Translations under genes and position numbers: made by a program
Shown: one piece after another, positions 36,201-45,060 of the stretch
Numbering within the stretch: the first letter of the stretch is position 1
Layout of the letters: the number at the start of each line of letters is the position of its first letter
The notes under the pieces: generated by a model
What the model was told of the DNA's origin: nothing
The model's input: only the letters and a program-made list of their open reading frames with translations
Database searches by the model: none
Assembly (NCBI GenBank): GCA_002480565.1
Contig: DLCK01000067.1
Location: forward strand, 62,001-126,000
Direction: 5' to 3'
DNA: 64,000 nucleotides
DNA from: Phycisphaerales bacterium UBA7800
GTDB taxonomy: Bacteria; Planctomycetota; Phycisphaerae; Phycisphaerales; Phycisphaeraceae

Positions 36201-36912
36201 GAGTGAAAACGCGCGATTAACTGCCTGGGTATTTGTGGACATCACGGGTATTGATGTGGGTAGTTACGTGCAACGTGCTCAGGAAGTGGTGGCCAATCAG
36301 ATTCAATTGCCTGAAGGATACAACATCGTCTGGTCCGGGCAGTATGAGTACATGCAGGCTGCTCGGCAGCGATTGATGATGGTGGTGCCGATTGCCGGTG
36401 TGTTGATTTTGTTGCTGTTGTACCTGGCGACTCATAGTTGGTTGAAAGTCGGCATTGTGCTTCTTGCCGTACCATTTAGTTTGGTGGGTGCGGTTTGGTT
36501 GTTATGGCTATTGGATTACAATCTGTCGCTTGCGGTTTGGGTTGGCGTGATTGCGTTAGCCGGACTTGATGCCGAGACAGGGTTGGTGATGCTGCTTTAC
36601 CTTGAGAACAGTTTTGATCGCTTTACCAGGGAAAATCGGATGCGTGATCGTGCCGACCTTTGGCATGCGATTCATGATGGCGCGGTGCAACGTATCCGCC
36701 CCAAGACGATGACGGTGGTGACGACCTTTTTCGGATTGGTTCCCCTGCTCTGGGCCTCGGGTGCCGGCGCCGATACGATGCGTCGTTTAGCTGCGCCGAT
36801 GATCGGCGGCCTGGGGACAAGCTTCATCATGGAATTGCTGCTTTACCCGGTGATTTTTTACATGGTCAAACAACACAAACTACCATTGCATACTACTTCG
36901 TCCCCTACATGA
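33268..36912 (+). CDS. Heavy-metal efflux RND pump, CusA/CzcA-like
   Basis: This 1214-residue inner-membrane proton antiporter would export Cu/Ag or Zn/Co/Cd. The N-terminus LIRWCVNNRMMVILL gives TM1. TM4 carries ISIGVMVDSSIVMVDNAHKHLE with the Asp of the proton pathway, and the periplasmic porter keeps MPIRTRIDMLSTGIKTPVGI, near-identical to CusA. It is about 170 residues longer than E. coli CusA. Extra segments are at about 146-206, with two Cys-Pro sites (CPEHPGG and CPLNHTPL), and at about 570-640, with two additional hydrophobic stretches. ATG 33268 follows AAAGGAG and overlaps the adaptor's stop. Confidence 0.93.
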   Translation: MIAKLIRWCVNNRMMVILLTSFILAGGVWAMKHITIDAIPDLSDVQVIIRTEYPGQAPRLVEDQVTYPLTTAMLAVPQAKVVRGYSMFGSSFVYIIFEDGTDLYWARSRVLEQLNFVSNQLPSSVNPQLGPDATAVGWIYQYTLQTAAYCPEHPGGLWHDPVTDKWYDHRQQKEPFIRDRLVLHRTFKDRDTCPLNHTPLVKPQIDLAQLRSLQDWYMRYELTSVEGVSEVVPIGGFVKQYQVVVDPVKLQALNIPLNKVKNAIRSANMDVGGKLIEMSETEYMVRGIGYLGSPGSSTETKTNRTQQVLADLSQIALGANDDGKPIYLSDVAQLRTGSEIRRGVAESNGEGETVGGIVIMRFGQNAQKTIDRVKDKINTLQTGLPAGVRLEVAYDRSDLIERAVNTVYRTLAEEIIVVGLVIVLFLLHARSALVAAFVLPMGVLVTLLVMYGLDINANIMSLGGIAISIGVMVDSSIVMVDNAHKHLENKDKNTSCIEAISDAAAEVGPTLFFSLLIITVSFLPIFVLGEQSGRLFRPLAFTKTFAMTAAAVLAITIIPVLMVYLISDRVLPTSWSKGKRILVYVLVMVLPAVVLALIPLPTLADYRIWLCVGWVIASGLIVLPQKIYAEESNPVSRLMQRLYQPFFVFAMQYRWGMLLGGGLLIVATLYPLKQLGSEFMPPLEEGDLLYMPTTDPGISMSKIREVLQQTDKLIGQFPEVQNVFGKAGRAETATDPAPPSMLETTIILHRDKAYWRTRPISRFYDHWPNWLSAIPRKIWPNTRRITIDELVYGYQLPNGDMDDIHVPGLNDVIRFPGLTNAWTMPIRTRIDMLSTGIKTPVGIKVMGPNLEKLAELSEQIASAIKTDPRTQALTTSAFAEKSVGGNYFDININRQFIARYALSVNDVQDVIMSAIGGMNITWTVEGLERYPVNLRYPSELRDNIEKLKQTLVATPSGAQVPLGQLAEIQIHKGPPMIKSENARLTAWVFVDITGIDVGSYVQRAQEVVANQIQLPEGYNIVWSGQYEYMQAARQRLMMVVPIAGVLILLLLYLATHSWLKVGIVLLAVPFSLVGAVWLLWLLDYNLSLAVWVGVIALAGLDAETGLVMLLYLENSFDRFTRENRMRDRADLWHAIHDGAVQRIRPKTMTVVTTFFGLVPLLWASGAGADTMRRLAAPMIGGLGTSFIMELLLYPVIFYMVKQHKLPLHTTSSPT

Positions 36913-36940
36913 TCTGGTAAACCCCACCAGATCATCTACG

Positions 36941-36975
36941 CACGCTGCGGCTCCCATTAGTCGCAGCGTGTTTTT
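36941..36975 (+). terminator. Terminator of the metal-efflux operon
   Basis: The 9-bp stem cacgctgcg (36941-36949) with cgcagcgtg (36962-36970) is followed by five T. A further hairpin, gatctggt/accagatc, lies just before it at 36911-36933. Confidence 0.85.
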
Positions 36976-36979
36976 AATT

Positions 36980-37015
36980 AAAAAACGCAGACACCACGGG
37001 AGTGCCTGCGTTTTT
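36980..37015. terminator. Bidirectional terminator facing galM
   Basis: The stem acgcagacac (36985-36994) with gtgcctgcgt (37002-37011) has one mismatch, an A run before and a T run after, so it works in both directions. It ends the minus-strand galM transcript. Confidence 0.8.
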
Positions 37016-37043
37016 CGTCAATAGATTGCAATCATTCTGTCAA

Positions 37044-38108
37044 TTATTTCTCAACACCAAATTGATACACCGTCTTGGTTTGATAGGTTTCTTCCGGCTG
37101 GAGAATGATATCATGAAAACCGGGTGTATTGTGACTGTTGGGGAACTGCTGGGTTTCCAGGCAGAATCCGCCATTTTTCACATAAGGCTTGCCAGCTTTA
37201 CCAGACAACCGCCCATCAAGGGAATTGCCAGTGTAAAACTGAACTGCCGGTTCCTGCGTGTATACTTCCAGGACGCGTCCAGATTCCGGTTCAACCACAC
37301 GCGCAGCAAGCATCAATTCGTCTTCATCCAGAGCGTCACGATTGAGTTGATAACAATGGTCATAGCCCATGGCAATCTTGAACTGCGGATGGTTGTCATC
37401 CCAATCCTGATTGATTGTCTTAGGTGTGCGGAAATCAAAAATGGTTCCTTGCACCGGAACGATCTGGCCACTGGGAATTTGATACACAGTCGTGGGCAAA
37501 AATTCATCAGCATCAATCATCACTTGATGATCCAACACATCGCCATTGCCTTCACCCTTGAGATTGAAGTACGCATGATTAGTCAACATTACCGGCGTGG
37601 CCTTGTCGGTGAACGCTTCATACTCCATGGACAATCCGTTGGTATCGGTGAGTGTATAGGTCACGGTCACATCAAGATTGCCTGGATAGCCTTCTTCCAT
37701 ATCTGGACTGGAGTAGGTCAATCGCAATGATTTGAAACCATTGCCACTGCGGACTTCAGCATCCCAGACGACCCGGTCGTAACCGGTCATCCCACCGTGC
37801 AGATGATTGGGTCCATTGTTGGCATCGAGTTCGTATTCGACACCATCAAGGGTGAACTTGCTATCCGCAGTCCGATTGGCAACACGGCCGATGATCGCTC
37901 CGAAATAGGGTTTGTCTACTGCATTGAGATAGCGGTCAAGCTTCTTAAAACCGAGTGTCACATCTTCCAACTTGCCATTGCGATCGGGCACCATGATGCT
38001 GGTGATGATCCCGCCGAAATTGGTGATGCTCACTGACATCCCGTTGCTGTTGGTCAATGTAAAAAGACGAATATTGGAAAACGCGTCAAAGTCTGCAATG
38101 GTTGCCAT
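37044..38108 (-). CDS. galM: Aldose 1-epimerase (galactose mutarotase)
   Basis: GalM interconverts alpha and beta anomers of aldoses. The 354-residue protein has the family pattern: TNFGGIITSIMVPDRNGKLEDV, YFGAIIGRVANR, NGPNHLHGG with the catalytic His, LTNHAYFNLKG, and near the end EPAVQFYTGNSLDG with the catalytic Glu region. The start at 38108 is preceded by GGAGGAT. It lies downstream of xylulokinase on the same strand with a 158-bp gap. It fits general sugar catabolism, probably of xylose, arabinose or galactose released by the polysaccharide enzymes. Confidence 0.92.
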   Translation of the reverse strand: MATIADFDAFSNIRLFTLTNSNGMSVSITNFGGIITSIMVPDRNGKLEDVTLGFKKLDRYLNAVDKPYFGAIIGRVANRTADSKFTLDGVEYELDANNGPNHLHGGMTGYDRVVWDAEVRSGNGFKSLRLTYSSPDMEEGYPGNLDVTVTYTLTDTNGLSMEYEAFTDKATPVMLTNHAYFNLKGEGNGDVLDHQVMIDADEFLPTTVYQIPSGQIVPVQGTIFDFRTPKTINQDWDDNHPQFKIAMGYDHCYQLNRDALDEDELMLAARVVEPESGRVLEVYTQEPAVQFYTGNSLDGRLSGKAGKPYVKNGGFCLETQQFPNSHNTPGFHDIILQPEETYQTKTVYQFGVEK

Positions 38109-38265
38109 ATCTAAATATCCTCCGTATGAATACGTAGATTGTAGCAAGGTGATGACGCAGTGCATACACAGCAAGACCATTGCTTAAAACATATGGATGA
38201 GTTTATGCAACAAGCCCAAGTCTGAGTAAGTCCAACATTGCCAAATGGTGTTCGAAACGGTTAGA

Positions 38266-39792
38266 TCACAAACTGGCAATCGAATCGAAATGTGTTTCGA
38301 GCGCGCCATAGAGTGCTGAATACTGTTGGTGATATTTTTGATACATGCTGGCCAGCTTACGATTGGGACGTTTCTTTTCCGTCTCGTTGATCGCTTGTTT
38401 ACAGGCTTGTTTGACGGATGACCAGACACCTGTGCCGACACCTGCAAGTAAGGCGACACCGTAGGCGGGGCCTTCATGGCTGTTGATGGTGACCACGGGT
38501 GTGTTGTAAATATCGGCTTGGAGTTGACGCCAAAAATCACTGCGTGCCCCACCGCCGGACAGACGCACGGACTTGGTGGAGATGCCCATGTCCTGCATGA
38601 TGTTTAGTGCATCCGCCATGCCGAAGGTGACCCCCTCAAGCAGACTGCGGATCATTGCAGGTCGATCATGACGAGCAGTCAAACCGATCCACCCGCCACG
38701 TGCATTGGGGTTGGCATAAGGGCAGCGTTCCCCTGTGAGATAAGGCAAGAAGAACAAACCTTCACATCCAGGCTGTGCTTGTTTGGCCTGCTCAATGAGC
38801 AGTTGATAGGGGTCGACTTTTTTCTTGCTGGCCAGCGTCACTTCACCCTCTGCCATGTGGTTGCGGAACCATTGAAATGAACCCCCTGCTGAGAGCATGC
38901 ATCCAAAGACGCACCATTCATTTTCCACCGCTGAGCACATGGTATGAACCCGCCCGTCCTTGTCATACACAGGCTTTGCCGCATGAGCATACATCACGCC
39001 ACTGGTGCCAAGGGTCGCACTGACGATACCTGCCTGCACGATGCCATTACCAACCGCGCCTGCGGGTTGATCGCCACTACCGCCGACGACGGGAATGTCT
39101 TTGACCAGTCCCATTGCTTTTGCAGCCTGAGCAGTGACCTTGCCCGTGACCACATGCGATTCATAACAGTCTGGCAGTAATGACGTGTCAATGTCGAGTT
39201 TATTAATCAGTCCCTTATGCCATTTTCGTTTTTTCACATCCAGTAACAATGTTCCTGATGCGTCGCCAACTTCTGTTGCATACTCACCGGTCATGCACAG
39301 CCGAATGTAATCCTTGGGGAGCAGAATGTGTTTGGTCTTAGCGTAGACTGCAGGTTCGTTCTCACGGACCCAGAGTATTTTGGGTGCGGTAAAACCAGTC
39401 AGTGCCGGGTTCCCGACCATGTTGATGAGCTTGCGTTTGCCGCCTGCTGTCTTGGTGATGCTGTCACATTGGGCTTGGGTGCGTTGGTCGTTCCATAGCA
39501 ATGCCGGACGCAGTGGCAAGGTGTCATCACCAAGAAAAACCGAGCCATGCATTTGCCCGGAGAGCCCGATGCCGGTGATCTGCGCGGGTTTGATCTTGGC
39601 TTTCTTGACGACTGCTTTGGTGGCTTTACAGGTAGCATCCCACCATTGTGTTGGCGACTGTTCAGACCAACCGGGCTTGGGGGACTCGATGGTATGTTCA
39701 GACATGGCTGTCGCGATGACTTTCCCAGCATGATCGCAGATAAGTGTCTTGGTCCCGGATGTGCCGATGTCGATCCCCAGCAGGTATGCCAT
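38266..39792 (-). CDS. xylB: Xylulokinase (FGGY family)
   Basis: This 508-residue FGGY carbohydrate kinase phosphorylates D-xylulose to xylulose 5-phosphate, entering the pentose phosphate pathway. Features are GIDIGTSGTKTLI (phosphate loop 1), GIGLSGQMHGSVFLG (xylulokinase-type substrate site with the GQMHG signature), LLWNDQRT, GSGDQPAGAVGNG, GTSGVM, and the C-terminal LSGGGARSDFWRQL (FGGY motif). The length is normal. No xylose isomerase gene is present in the window. The GQMHG plus LWNDQR signature argues for xylulose over glycerol or rhamnulose. Confidence 0.92.
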   Translation of the reverse strand: MAYLLGIDIGTSGTKTLICDHAGKVIATAMSEHTIESPKPGWSEQSPTQWWDATCKATKAVVKKAKIKPAQITGIGLSGQMHGSVFLGDDTLPLRPALLWNDQRTQAQCDSITKTAGGKRKLINMVGNPALTGFTAPKILWVRENEPAVYAKTKHILLPKDYIRLCMTGEYATEVGDASGTLLLDVKKRKWHKGLINKLDIDTSLLPDCYESHVVTGKVTAQAAKAMGLVKDIPVVGGSGDQPAGAVGNGIVQAGIVSATLGTSGVMYAHAAKPVYDKDGRVHTMCSAVENEWCVFGCMLSAGGSFQWFRNHMAEGEVTLASKKKVDPYQLLIEQAKQAQPGCEGLFFLPYLTGERCPYANPNARGGWIGLTARHDRPAMIRSLLEGVTFGMADALNIMQDMGISTKSVRLSGGGARSDFWRQLQADIYNTPVVTINSHEGPAYGVALLAGVGTGVWSSVKQACKQAINETEKKRPNRKLASMYQKYHQQYSALYGALETHFDSIASL

Positions 39793-40138
39793 GGTGTGTC
39801 TCCTGATTGATGAATACCCGTCATTGTAGCTAGCCTTACCCTATTTGTCATTTAGTATTACAAATTAACTGCAAGACAGTAACACTGCAGAACGGCAGAG
39901 GACTCAGAGTTCAGAGAGAGAAGATTTTAGTTTTTAAGCCCAACGCTGAGTCTGCGAAGTATGGGATACCTGTGGCAACCATGCAGGTGTTATTCTTTGC
40001 TGTCCCAGCCTGCGCTTTACTCAGACTTGGGCTCGAATTGTCCATATCAAGCACTCAAAATTCCCTCTCTCTTATCTCTGTGTTCCTTGCGTCTTGACGG
40101 TAGAAAAATGTCTTGTCGAAAAACCCTACAATATCCCC
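39793..40138. other. Non-coding stretch between divergent genes
   Basis: No gene is convincing here. The sequence has a degenerate inverted relation between cagagttcagagagagaag (near 39904-39922) and ctctctcttatctctg (near 40065-40080), reminiscent of the palindromic repeat at 10733-10810, and short hairpins such as acctg/caggt (39968-39988). It must include promoters for xylB and the permease, but I see none I trust. Confidence 0.4.
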
Positions 40139-41062
40139 ATGCTCCGATTCATTGCATGGCGACTAGCTCAACTGCCGGTGATCCTGCTGGTGATCTTCAT
40201 GGTGACGTTTACGTTGGCATGGTGGATACCGGGCAATCCCCTGGAAAATCCGGATAAGCCGGTGCCCATAGAGATTCAGGAAGCGATGCTCCGCCAGTAC
40301 AACCTTGATAGCCCCTGGTCATTTTTGCGAAGCTACACGGTCAACGTCATCACCAAAGGCGACCTGGGACCGAGTCTGCAATACCGTGATCAATCGGTCA
40401 ATGACATTATCGCCGGTGGCTTGCCGGTAAGTGTACAGGTCGGCATCACAGCGTTGATCCTTGCGTTGATTCTCGGTGTCGGTACTGGACTCATCAGCGC
40501 GATGAAACCCGGCTCGCTCTGGGACATGTCCTCGCTTGGGATTGCAGTTGTAGGGATCAGCCTGCCGACATTTGTCACAGCGTCAGTCTTGATGATCGTC
40601 TTTGCGGGAATGCTCAAGTGGCTGCCCGTCCAGGGCTGGGGCAGTTGGGAGCAGATGGTTTTACCTGCGGTGACTTTGTGTGCAATGCCCGGTGCCTACA
40701 TCGCGCGACTCACACGGATGGGCCTGGCTGATGTGATGCAAAGTGACTTTATCCGCACCGCCCGCGCCAAGGGATTGTCAAAGAATAAAGCGTTGATCAA
40801 ACATGCCTTGAAAGTCGCATTTTTGCCAGTGCTCAGTTTTCTGGGTCCTGCCTCGGCAGCCACCATGACCGGTTCATTCGTCGTGGAAAAAGTCTTCAAC
40901 CTCCCGGGACTTGGCGAACACTTCGTGCAGGCCGTCCGCAATAAGGATCAATTTCTGATCCTTGGCGTGGTACTGGTGTTCTCCACATTGCTGGTATTGA
41001 TGAATCTTGCTGTGGACGTGGCGTATGCTTGGATTGATCCGCGGATTGATGTCGCAAAGTAA
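40139..41062 (+). CDS. OppB/DppB-type ABC transporter permease, stand-alone
   Basis: This 307-residue inner-membrane permease belongs to the peptide/nickel/oligosaccharide ABC family. TM1 is in AWRLAQLPVILLVIFMVTFTL, then a periplasmic loop IPGNPLENP and several more helices. The EAA loop reads YIARLTRMGLADVMQSDFIRTARAKG, the site that contacts the ATPase. The C-terminus VVEKVFNLPGLGEHFVQAV is typical. Normally OppC, ATPases and a binding protein follow, but here the next gene is on the opposite strand and none is visible, so partners must be elsewhere. ATG 40139 places MLRFIAWRL at the N-terminus. Confidence 0.88.
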   Translation: MLRFIAWRLAQLPVILLVIFMVTFTLAWWIPGNPLENPDKPVPIEIQEAMLRQYNLDSPWSFLRSYTVNVITKGDLGPSLQYRDQSVNDIIAGGLPVSVQVGITALILALILGVGTGLISAMKPGSLWDMSSLGIAVVGISLPTFVTASVLMIVFAGMLKWLPVQGWGSWEQMVLPAVTLCAMPGAYIARLTRMGLADVMQSDFIRTARAKGLSKNKALIKHALKVAFLPVLSFLGPASAATMTGSFVVEKVFNLPGLGEHFVQAVRNKDQFLILGVVLVFSTLLVLMNLAVDVAYAWIDPRIDVAK

Positions 41063-41095
41063 AGACGATTGCCTGACCACCAATTGAAAAATCAT

Positions 41096-43990
41096 TTAAT
41101 GATTCGGCATGGCCACCGGAATCGGCCCCATGTTGTTTACTGCACCGGATAAGAGCGAAAATACAGGAGTCAACACCATACTGTCAATCTGCACACCATT
41201 GGTATTCTCCAAGGTGATGCTATGTTGTCCTGCTTTAAGTGAGAATAACCCGAATCGTGATGCTTCTGATTTCTGTGGCGTCTTACGTGTTGGATTCGGA
41301 CAGCTCACCCATTCCCAGCGTCCACCAGCCAACTGCTGAGGCCAAGCAATGTCCGCCACCTTTTGCCCATCTATAACCAAACCTGCTTTAAGGTATTTCT
41401 TCAAACTTGCGTCATCGTCACGATAAACACGCATGAGAATGTAATAGTTCCCCTCGACAGGCAGATCAAACTGCCATGCTTCTAAGGCCTTATTTTCAGC
41501 AAGTGTCATCGACTTTTCGGACTTGCACTCTGTTACGGGACCGTTGATTGGTTTTGCAATTCGCATTTGCGAGTAAGCAATCATTGAACCCTCCCCAACC
41601 GTCAACACCGGCTGCGTCGGCCCATTCTGCCAACTGTAAACCGTCACCGGGATCGACATGCCCTGCTCATCGGTCACAGAAAATGACGCGGCATAATTGC
41701 CGACATAGGCCATGCGTTCACGTCGGAGCTGAACTTTAAAAGTCACACGTCCACCTGCGGGAACATTCACATTTTCAGGCATTATGTCCAGCCAATCCGT
41801 TGTCTGACTTTGCCGAATATGTATATTCTGATCCGCAGTCGAATCAGCCTGGAGTTCAAATGTTGCCACATCAGTCAATGGGTCGAGAATGATCTGCCCT
41901 CGGTCAATCTTAAATGACGTAGGACGTCTGGGCCAGATTGCAGTTAAACCAGGACGTATCGCACCACGGTAACTCCCATGCAATTTTTCAGACGCCAGAT
42001 TGTCAACACTTTTGCCATCCATAGCGCCAGGCATATCGGCTTGCAAGGCAAACAACCCGTTATTCGCATCCACGAACTTCGGCTTGGCAACGATCACGGA
42101 TTCACGCTTAAAGTCCTCACGTACAGCTGGACCACGCTCTGCCCAGAAGAGACTGTGATCCACCGTTCGATGCGGCAGGTCAAAAAGCGGATATGCTTTG
42201 GAGCCGGCCATTAGCACATTGTTGCGATACAGGCGTTGCCCCTGCGAACCGCCGAAACCTTTGGACTGTGAATAGACGGTGTTGTTAACAAATACGGCAG
42301 GTCCTTGAATATCACTGCGTTTAAGGTCTTTAAAGGCAGTGCCAACGAGTCGATTAGCATCACCACCATGAAGAATCACATTGCGATAAATGTAGGACGG
42401 CCCGCGAACCACCCAACTGGTACTGATGCCACAGAAGCCCCCTTCAAAACGATTTTCAAACAGCCGGACATTCATCTGAGCGCCATCGAGTTCAATCCCG
42501 TCATCATTGGCAAAGGCAAAGAAGTTGCCATGGATATCCGCATCACGATTAAACCCGCCAATGTCCGAGGAGTTGCCTGAACCTTCAATCGCGTCATTCC
42601 ATCGGTGTTGATCCGAAGCTGCAAAGTCGTTGTAGCGAATCACGGTTGATGACAAATCATTGACGAACATAGAAGTCGGCCCCAATGGATGACCATGACG
42701 CCAACCTGTGGAGGGACTGCGTGGACCGTGAATATAGCATCGCTCCACCACCAGACCGAAGTTGGAGAACGCGCGGATACCTGCCTGATAGTTAATGCGA
42801 GCACCTTGATGCATGTAATAGACAGGGTCTTTAGCAAGTTGCCCATCCTGTCCAAAGCCTGAAATGTCGCAGTTAATTAATCGCACATGATTTGACCGTT
42901 CGATATTCACAGCATGATTCTGCCCACCACGGATCACGATATTTTTAAGGATGACGTATGCTGCGTTGCGAATATCAATCCCTGCACCGGAGAGATTATT
43001 CACCCCATCGACTTGGATAATTGTTCCCCGTGGTGCCGTAAAACATATCCAGCCTTTAGGCTTGCCTTGATCTTGGATGACGATATTGCCATCATGAAGT
43101 CGGCTGCGAATGTCGATGGTCTTTGCAATAGGCACATCACTATTCCATGTCGTGAATGTACGCTGAAGAATAGGTTTGTTTTGAGCGTCGAGAACCTGCA
43201 TTTTGTATGTGGTATTTTCATGAAGGTCGACAATGCTGCCACGGAATTGGCGGTCTTTTTCAAACCAGAATGGAGCCATCGCACGCTGCCAAGCCGCTTG
43301 CCCTTGGGCACGAAACTGTACTCCGATTTGCTGCCCACCATTGATATCATCCGGCAGGTTCCAATAGTAACTACATGAATTAAATGTCGGTCTTGTTTCA
43401 AGTTCATCAGGTTCTGGAATCACCATCGCATGCAAGGATAAATCATCAAACCAACTCACCGAACCAACATCACTTTGTAGTTGACCAAAGCGGCAGAGAA
43501 TTTGAACCTGATCGGCATCGCCGGAATTAAAATCCAAGACGATGGGATTCCACTGCTGTGTTGATGGATAGGAACTGATGCGACTCTGTTCGATCTTATC
43601 CTTGACGCGTTTGATCATGATCAATGCTGCCCCTTGAGTGGAGCTCTTGATCCGACCGCGTAATTGGTATCGTGTATTGGGGAGTAATGTCACTATCTGC
43701 CCGATTTGCCCAAGGTTGGGACCTGCTACTTGAGTGACTTGGACGCGTAATATCTTCCCGCCATCAGCATCATCGACAATAGATACCAACTGCTCGTTAT
43801 TGCGAATCGTCCAACCGGTCGGCCAACCATTTTCGACTGCTGAAAAATCACTATTAACCAGCAGGTTCGCTGACTCCTGAGCTTGACTGTGTACTGGCCA
43901 AATCACCAGCAAAACCATGCAAAGTAATCCGACATTGCGACATAAAGTTCGGTGGATAGATACAAATAAATTCAACATGGGCTGGGACAT
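41096..43990 (-). CDS. Secreted multidomain parallel beta-helix protein
   Basis: This 964-residue protein has a signal peptide (VGLLCMVLLVIWPVHSQA|QES). Domains in order: a carbohydrate-binding-like jelly roll (about 40-195; NLLVNSDFSAVENGWPTGW is typical of CBM4/9-like modules), a fibronectin-III-like segment (about 205-300), a long right-handed parallel beta-helix (about 320-690; AAYVILKNIVIRGGQNHAV, DGIELDGAQMNVRLFENRF), and a C-terminal carbohydrate-binding-like beta-sandwich (about 820-950). It is likely a polysaccharide lyase or hydrolase, possibly chondroitinase-B-like, but catalytic residues are not identified. ATG 43990 is preceded by AGGA. It is the last gene of the third LacI/pseudopilin locus. 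Confidence 0.75.
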   Translation of the reverse strand: MSQPMLNLFVSIHRTLCRNVGLLCMVLLVIWPVHSQAQESANLLVNSDFSAVENGWPTGWTIRNNEQLVSIVDDADGGKILRVQVTQVAGPNLGQIGQIVTLLPNTRYQLRGRIKSSTQGAALIMIKRVKDKIEQSRISSYPSTQQWNPIVLDFNSGDADQVQILCRFGQLQSDVGSVSWFDDLSLHAMVIPEPDELETRPTFNSCSYYWNLPDDINGGQQIGVQFRAQGQAAWQRAMAPFWFEKDRQFRGSIVDLHENTTYKMQVLDAQNKPILQRTFTTWNSDVPIAKTIDIRSRLHDGNIVIQDQGKPKGWICFTAPRGTIIQVDGVNNLSGAGIDIRNAAYVILKNIVIRGGQNHAVNIERSNHVRLINCDISGFGQDGQLAKDPVYYMHQGARINYQAGIRAFSNFGLVVERCYIHGPRSPSTGWRHGHPLGPTSMFVNDLSSTVIRYNDFAASDQHRWNDAIEGSGNSSDIGGFNRDADIHGNFFAFANDDGIELDGAQMNVRLFENRFEGGFCGISTSWVVRGPSYIYRNVILHGGDANRLVGTAFKDLKRSDIQGPAVFVNNTVYSQSKGFGGSQGQRLYRNNVLMAGSKAYPLFDLPHRTVDHSLFWAERGPAVREDFKRESVIVAKPKFVDANNGLFALQADMPGAMDGKSVDNLASEKLHGSYRGAIRPGLTAIWPRRPTSFKIDRGQIILDPLTDVATFELQADSTADQNIHIRQSQTTDWLDIMPENVNVPAGGRVTFKVQLRRERMAYVGNYAASFSVTDEQGMSIPVTVYSWQNGPTQPVLTVGEGSMIAYSQMRIAKPINGPVTECKSEKSMTLAENKALEAWQFDLPVEGNYYILMRVYRDDDASLKKYLKAGLVIDGQKVADIAWPQQLAGGRWEWVSCPNPTRKTPQKSEASRFGLFSLKAGQHSITLENTNGVQIDSMVLTPVFSLLSGAVNNMGPIPVAMPNH

Positions 43991-44032
43991 CAATTGATCC
44001 TAATGTTGTAATGCTTTACTTGAGATCACGTA

Positions 44033-45049
44033 TCAAGGTATGACTGGCGAAACAGACTCAAATGTATAGGTCCGCTGCCAAGTTACAGCGTCTTGGGGCT
44101 TGACCGTCAAGCGAATAAAATACTCAGGTGCAATGGCTTTGGAATCAGCGAAAAATGTAAAATGCAACGGGCTGGGAACGTGTTTGATCGAAGCTTTGAT
44201 CCCAGCGTATCTGTCAGTCAATATCGCAGCGTCAGCAAACGGTTTCTCATTTCCAAGGAACGGCAGAAATATAGTTTGCGGTGCCAACAAATCTCTGGAA
44301 AACGACACGCCCTGCTCATCAAGTAACAAACGATCCGTCGATAAATAGGCAGGGATAAACCCAGGATTAAAATGCAGACGTGACCCAATCGCACCCTCAC
44401 CCATTTTAAAAAAGTTATGGTTATAAGTGTCGAATGTCATCTCATCTTGCCCATGATTTTCCAATGCATAGTCAAACTTGAGTACCGACGCTTGAGGATC
44501 AATGCTGATCTTCTTTCGATATACATAACTGTATTTTGAAACATGATTGAAGGTTTGTACAAGCTGAATTTCATGAGGACCGACAAATTCGATTCGCGTG
44601 TCTGCCAAAGCCTGTAACGGGTACGCCGTACCAAAATGGTATTGCTGAGGCTTATTGCGTTTGAGTTGGCCGACTCCTAATTTCACGAACGTATCATCGC
44701 CATCTTCATATCCCAGCACGCCTATACCCAAGAGTCCAAATTCATCAGGCATGCCACGCTCATCAAGCAGTTCAATGCCTTTGTATTTAAGATTTGTCAC
44801 GCGAGCAGTTTGATCAAACCGAACCGCATCGACTCCGCCAGCAGGATGAGATGGTGTGACGAGATGAACATCAAGAAATGCATTTTGCAAAACGAACGCA
44901 TGTTGATGAGTTGGGATATGTGACTGGACAGGTTCGTCGATCTTGGACATTGCGCAGCCAGTGAGTATGAATAAACTCAGGAAAATCAGCTTGCCAAATA
45001 CACTATTAATCAGATGACGGACAGAGGACGTAGATTCAGTTGCAGCCAT
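44033..45049 (-). CDS. Lipoprotein with galactose-mutarotase-like fold
   Basis: This 338-residue protein has a lipobox (LSLFILTGCAM) with Cys near residue 33. The body is beta-rich and resembles the aldose-epimerase superfamily: GGVDAVRFDQTARVTNLKY, YALENHGQDEMTFDTYNHNF (cf. TNHxYFNL in GalM) and the terminal FIRLTVKPQDAVTWQRTYTF. A catalytic His/Glu pair is not obvious, so it may bind a sugar rather than epimerise it. It sits between the pseudopilin and the beta-helix gene in locus 3. TTG 45055 is an alternative start. Function is inferred from fold-like similarity only. Confidence 0.55.
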   Translation of the reverse strand: MAATESTSSVRHLINSVFGKLIFLSLFILTGCAMSKIDEPVQSHIPTHQHAFVLQNAFLDVHLVTPSHPAGGVDAVRFDQTARVTNLKYKGIELLDERGMPDEFGLLGIGVLGYEDGDDTFVKLGVGQLKRNKPQQYHFGTAYPLQALADTRIEFVGPHEIQLVQTFNHVSKYSYVYRKKISIDPQASVLKFDYALENHGQDEMTFDTYNHNFFKMGEGAIGSRLHFNPGFIPAYLSTDRLLLDEQGVSFSRDLLAPQTIFLPFLGNEKPFADAAILTDRYAGIKASIKHVPSPLHFTFFADSKAIAPEYFIRLTVKPQDAVTWQRTYTFESVSPVIP

Positions 45050-45060
45050 GTTCAAGAGGA

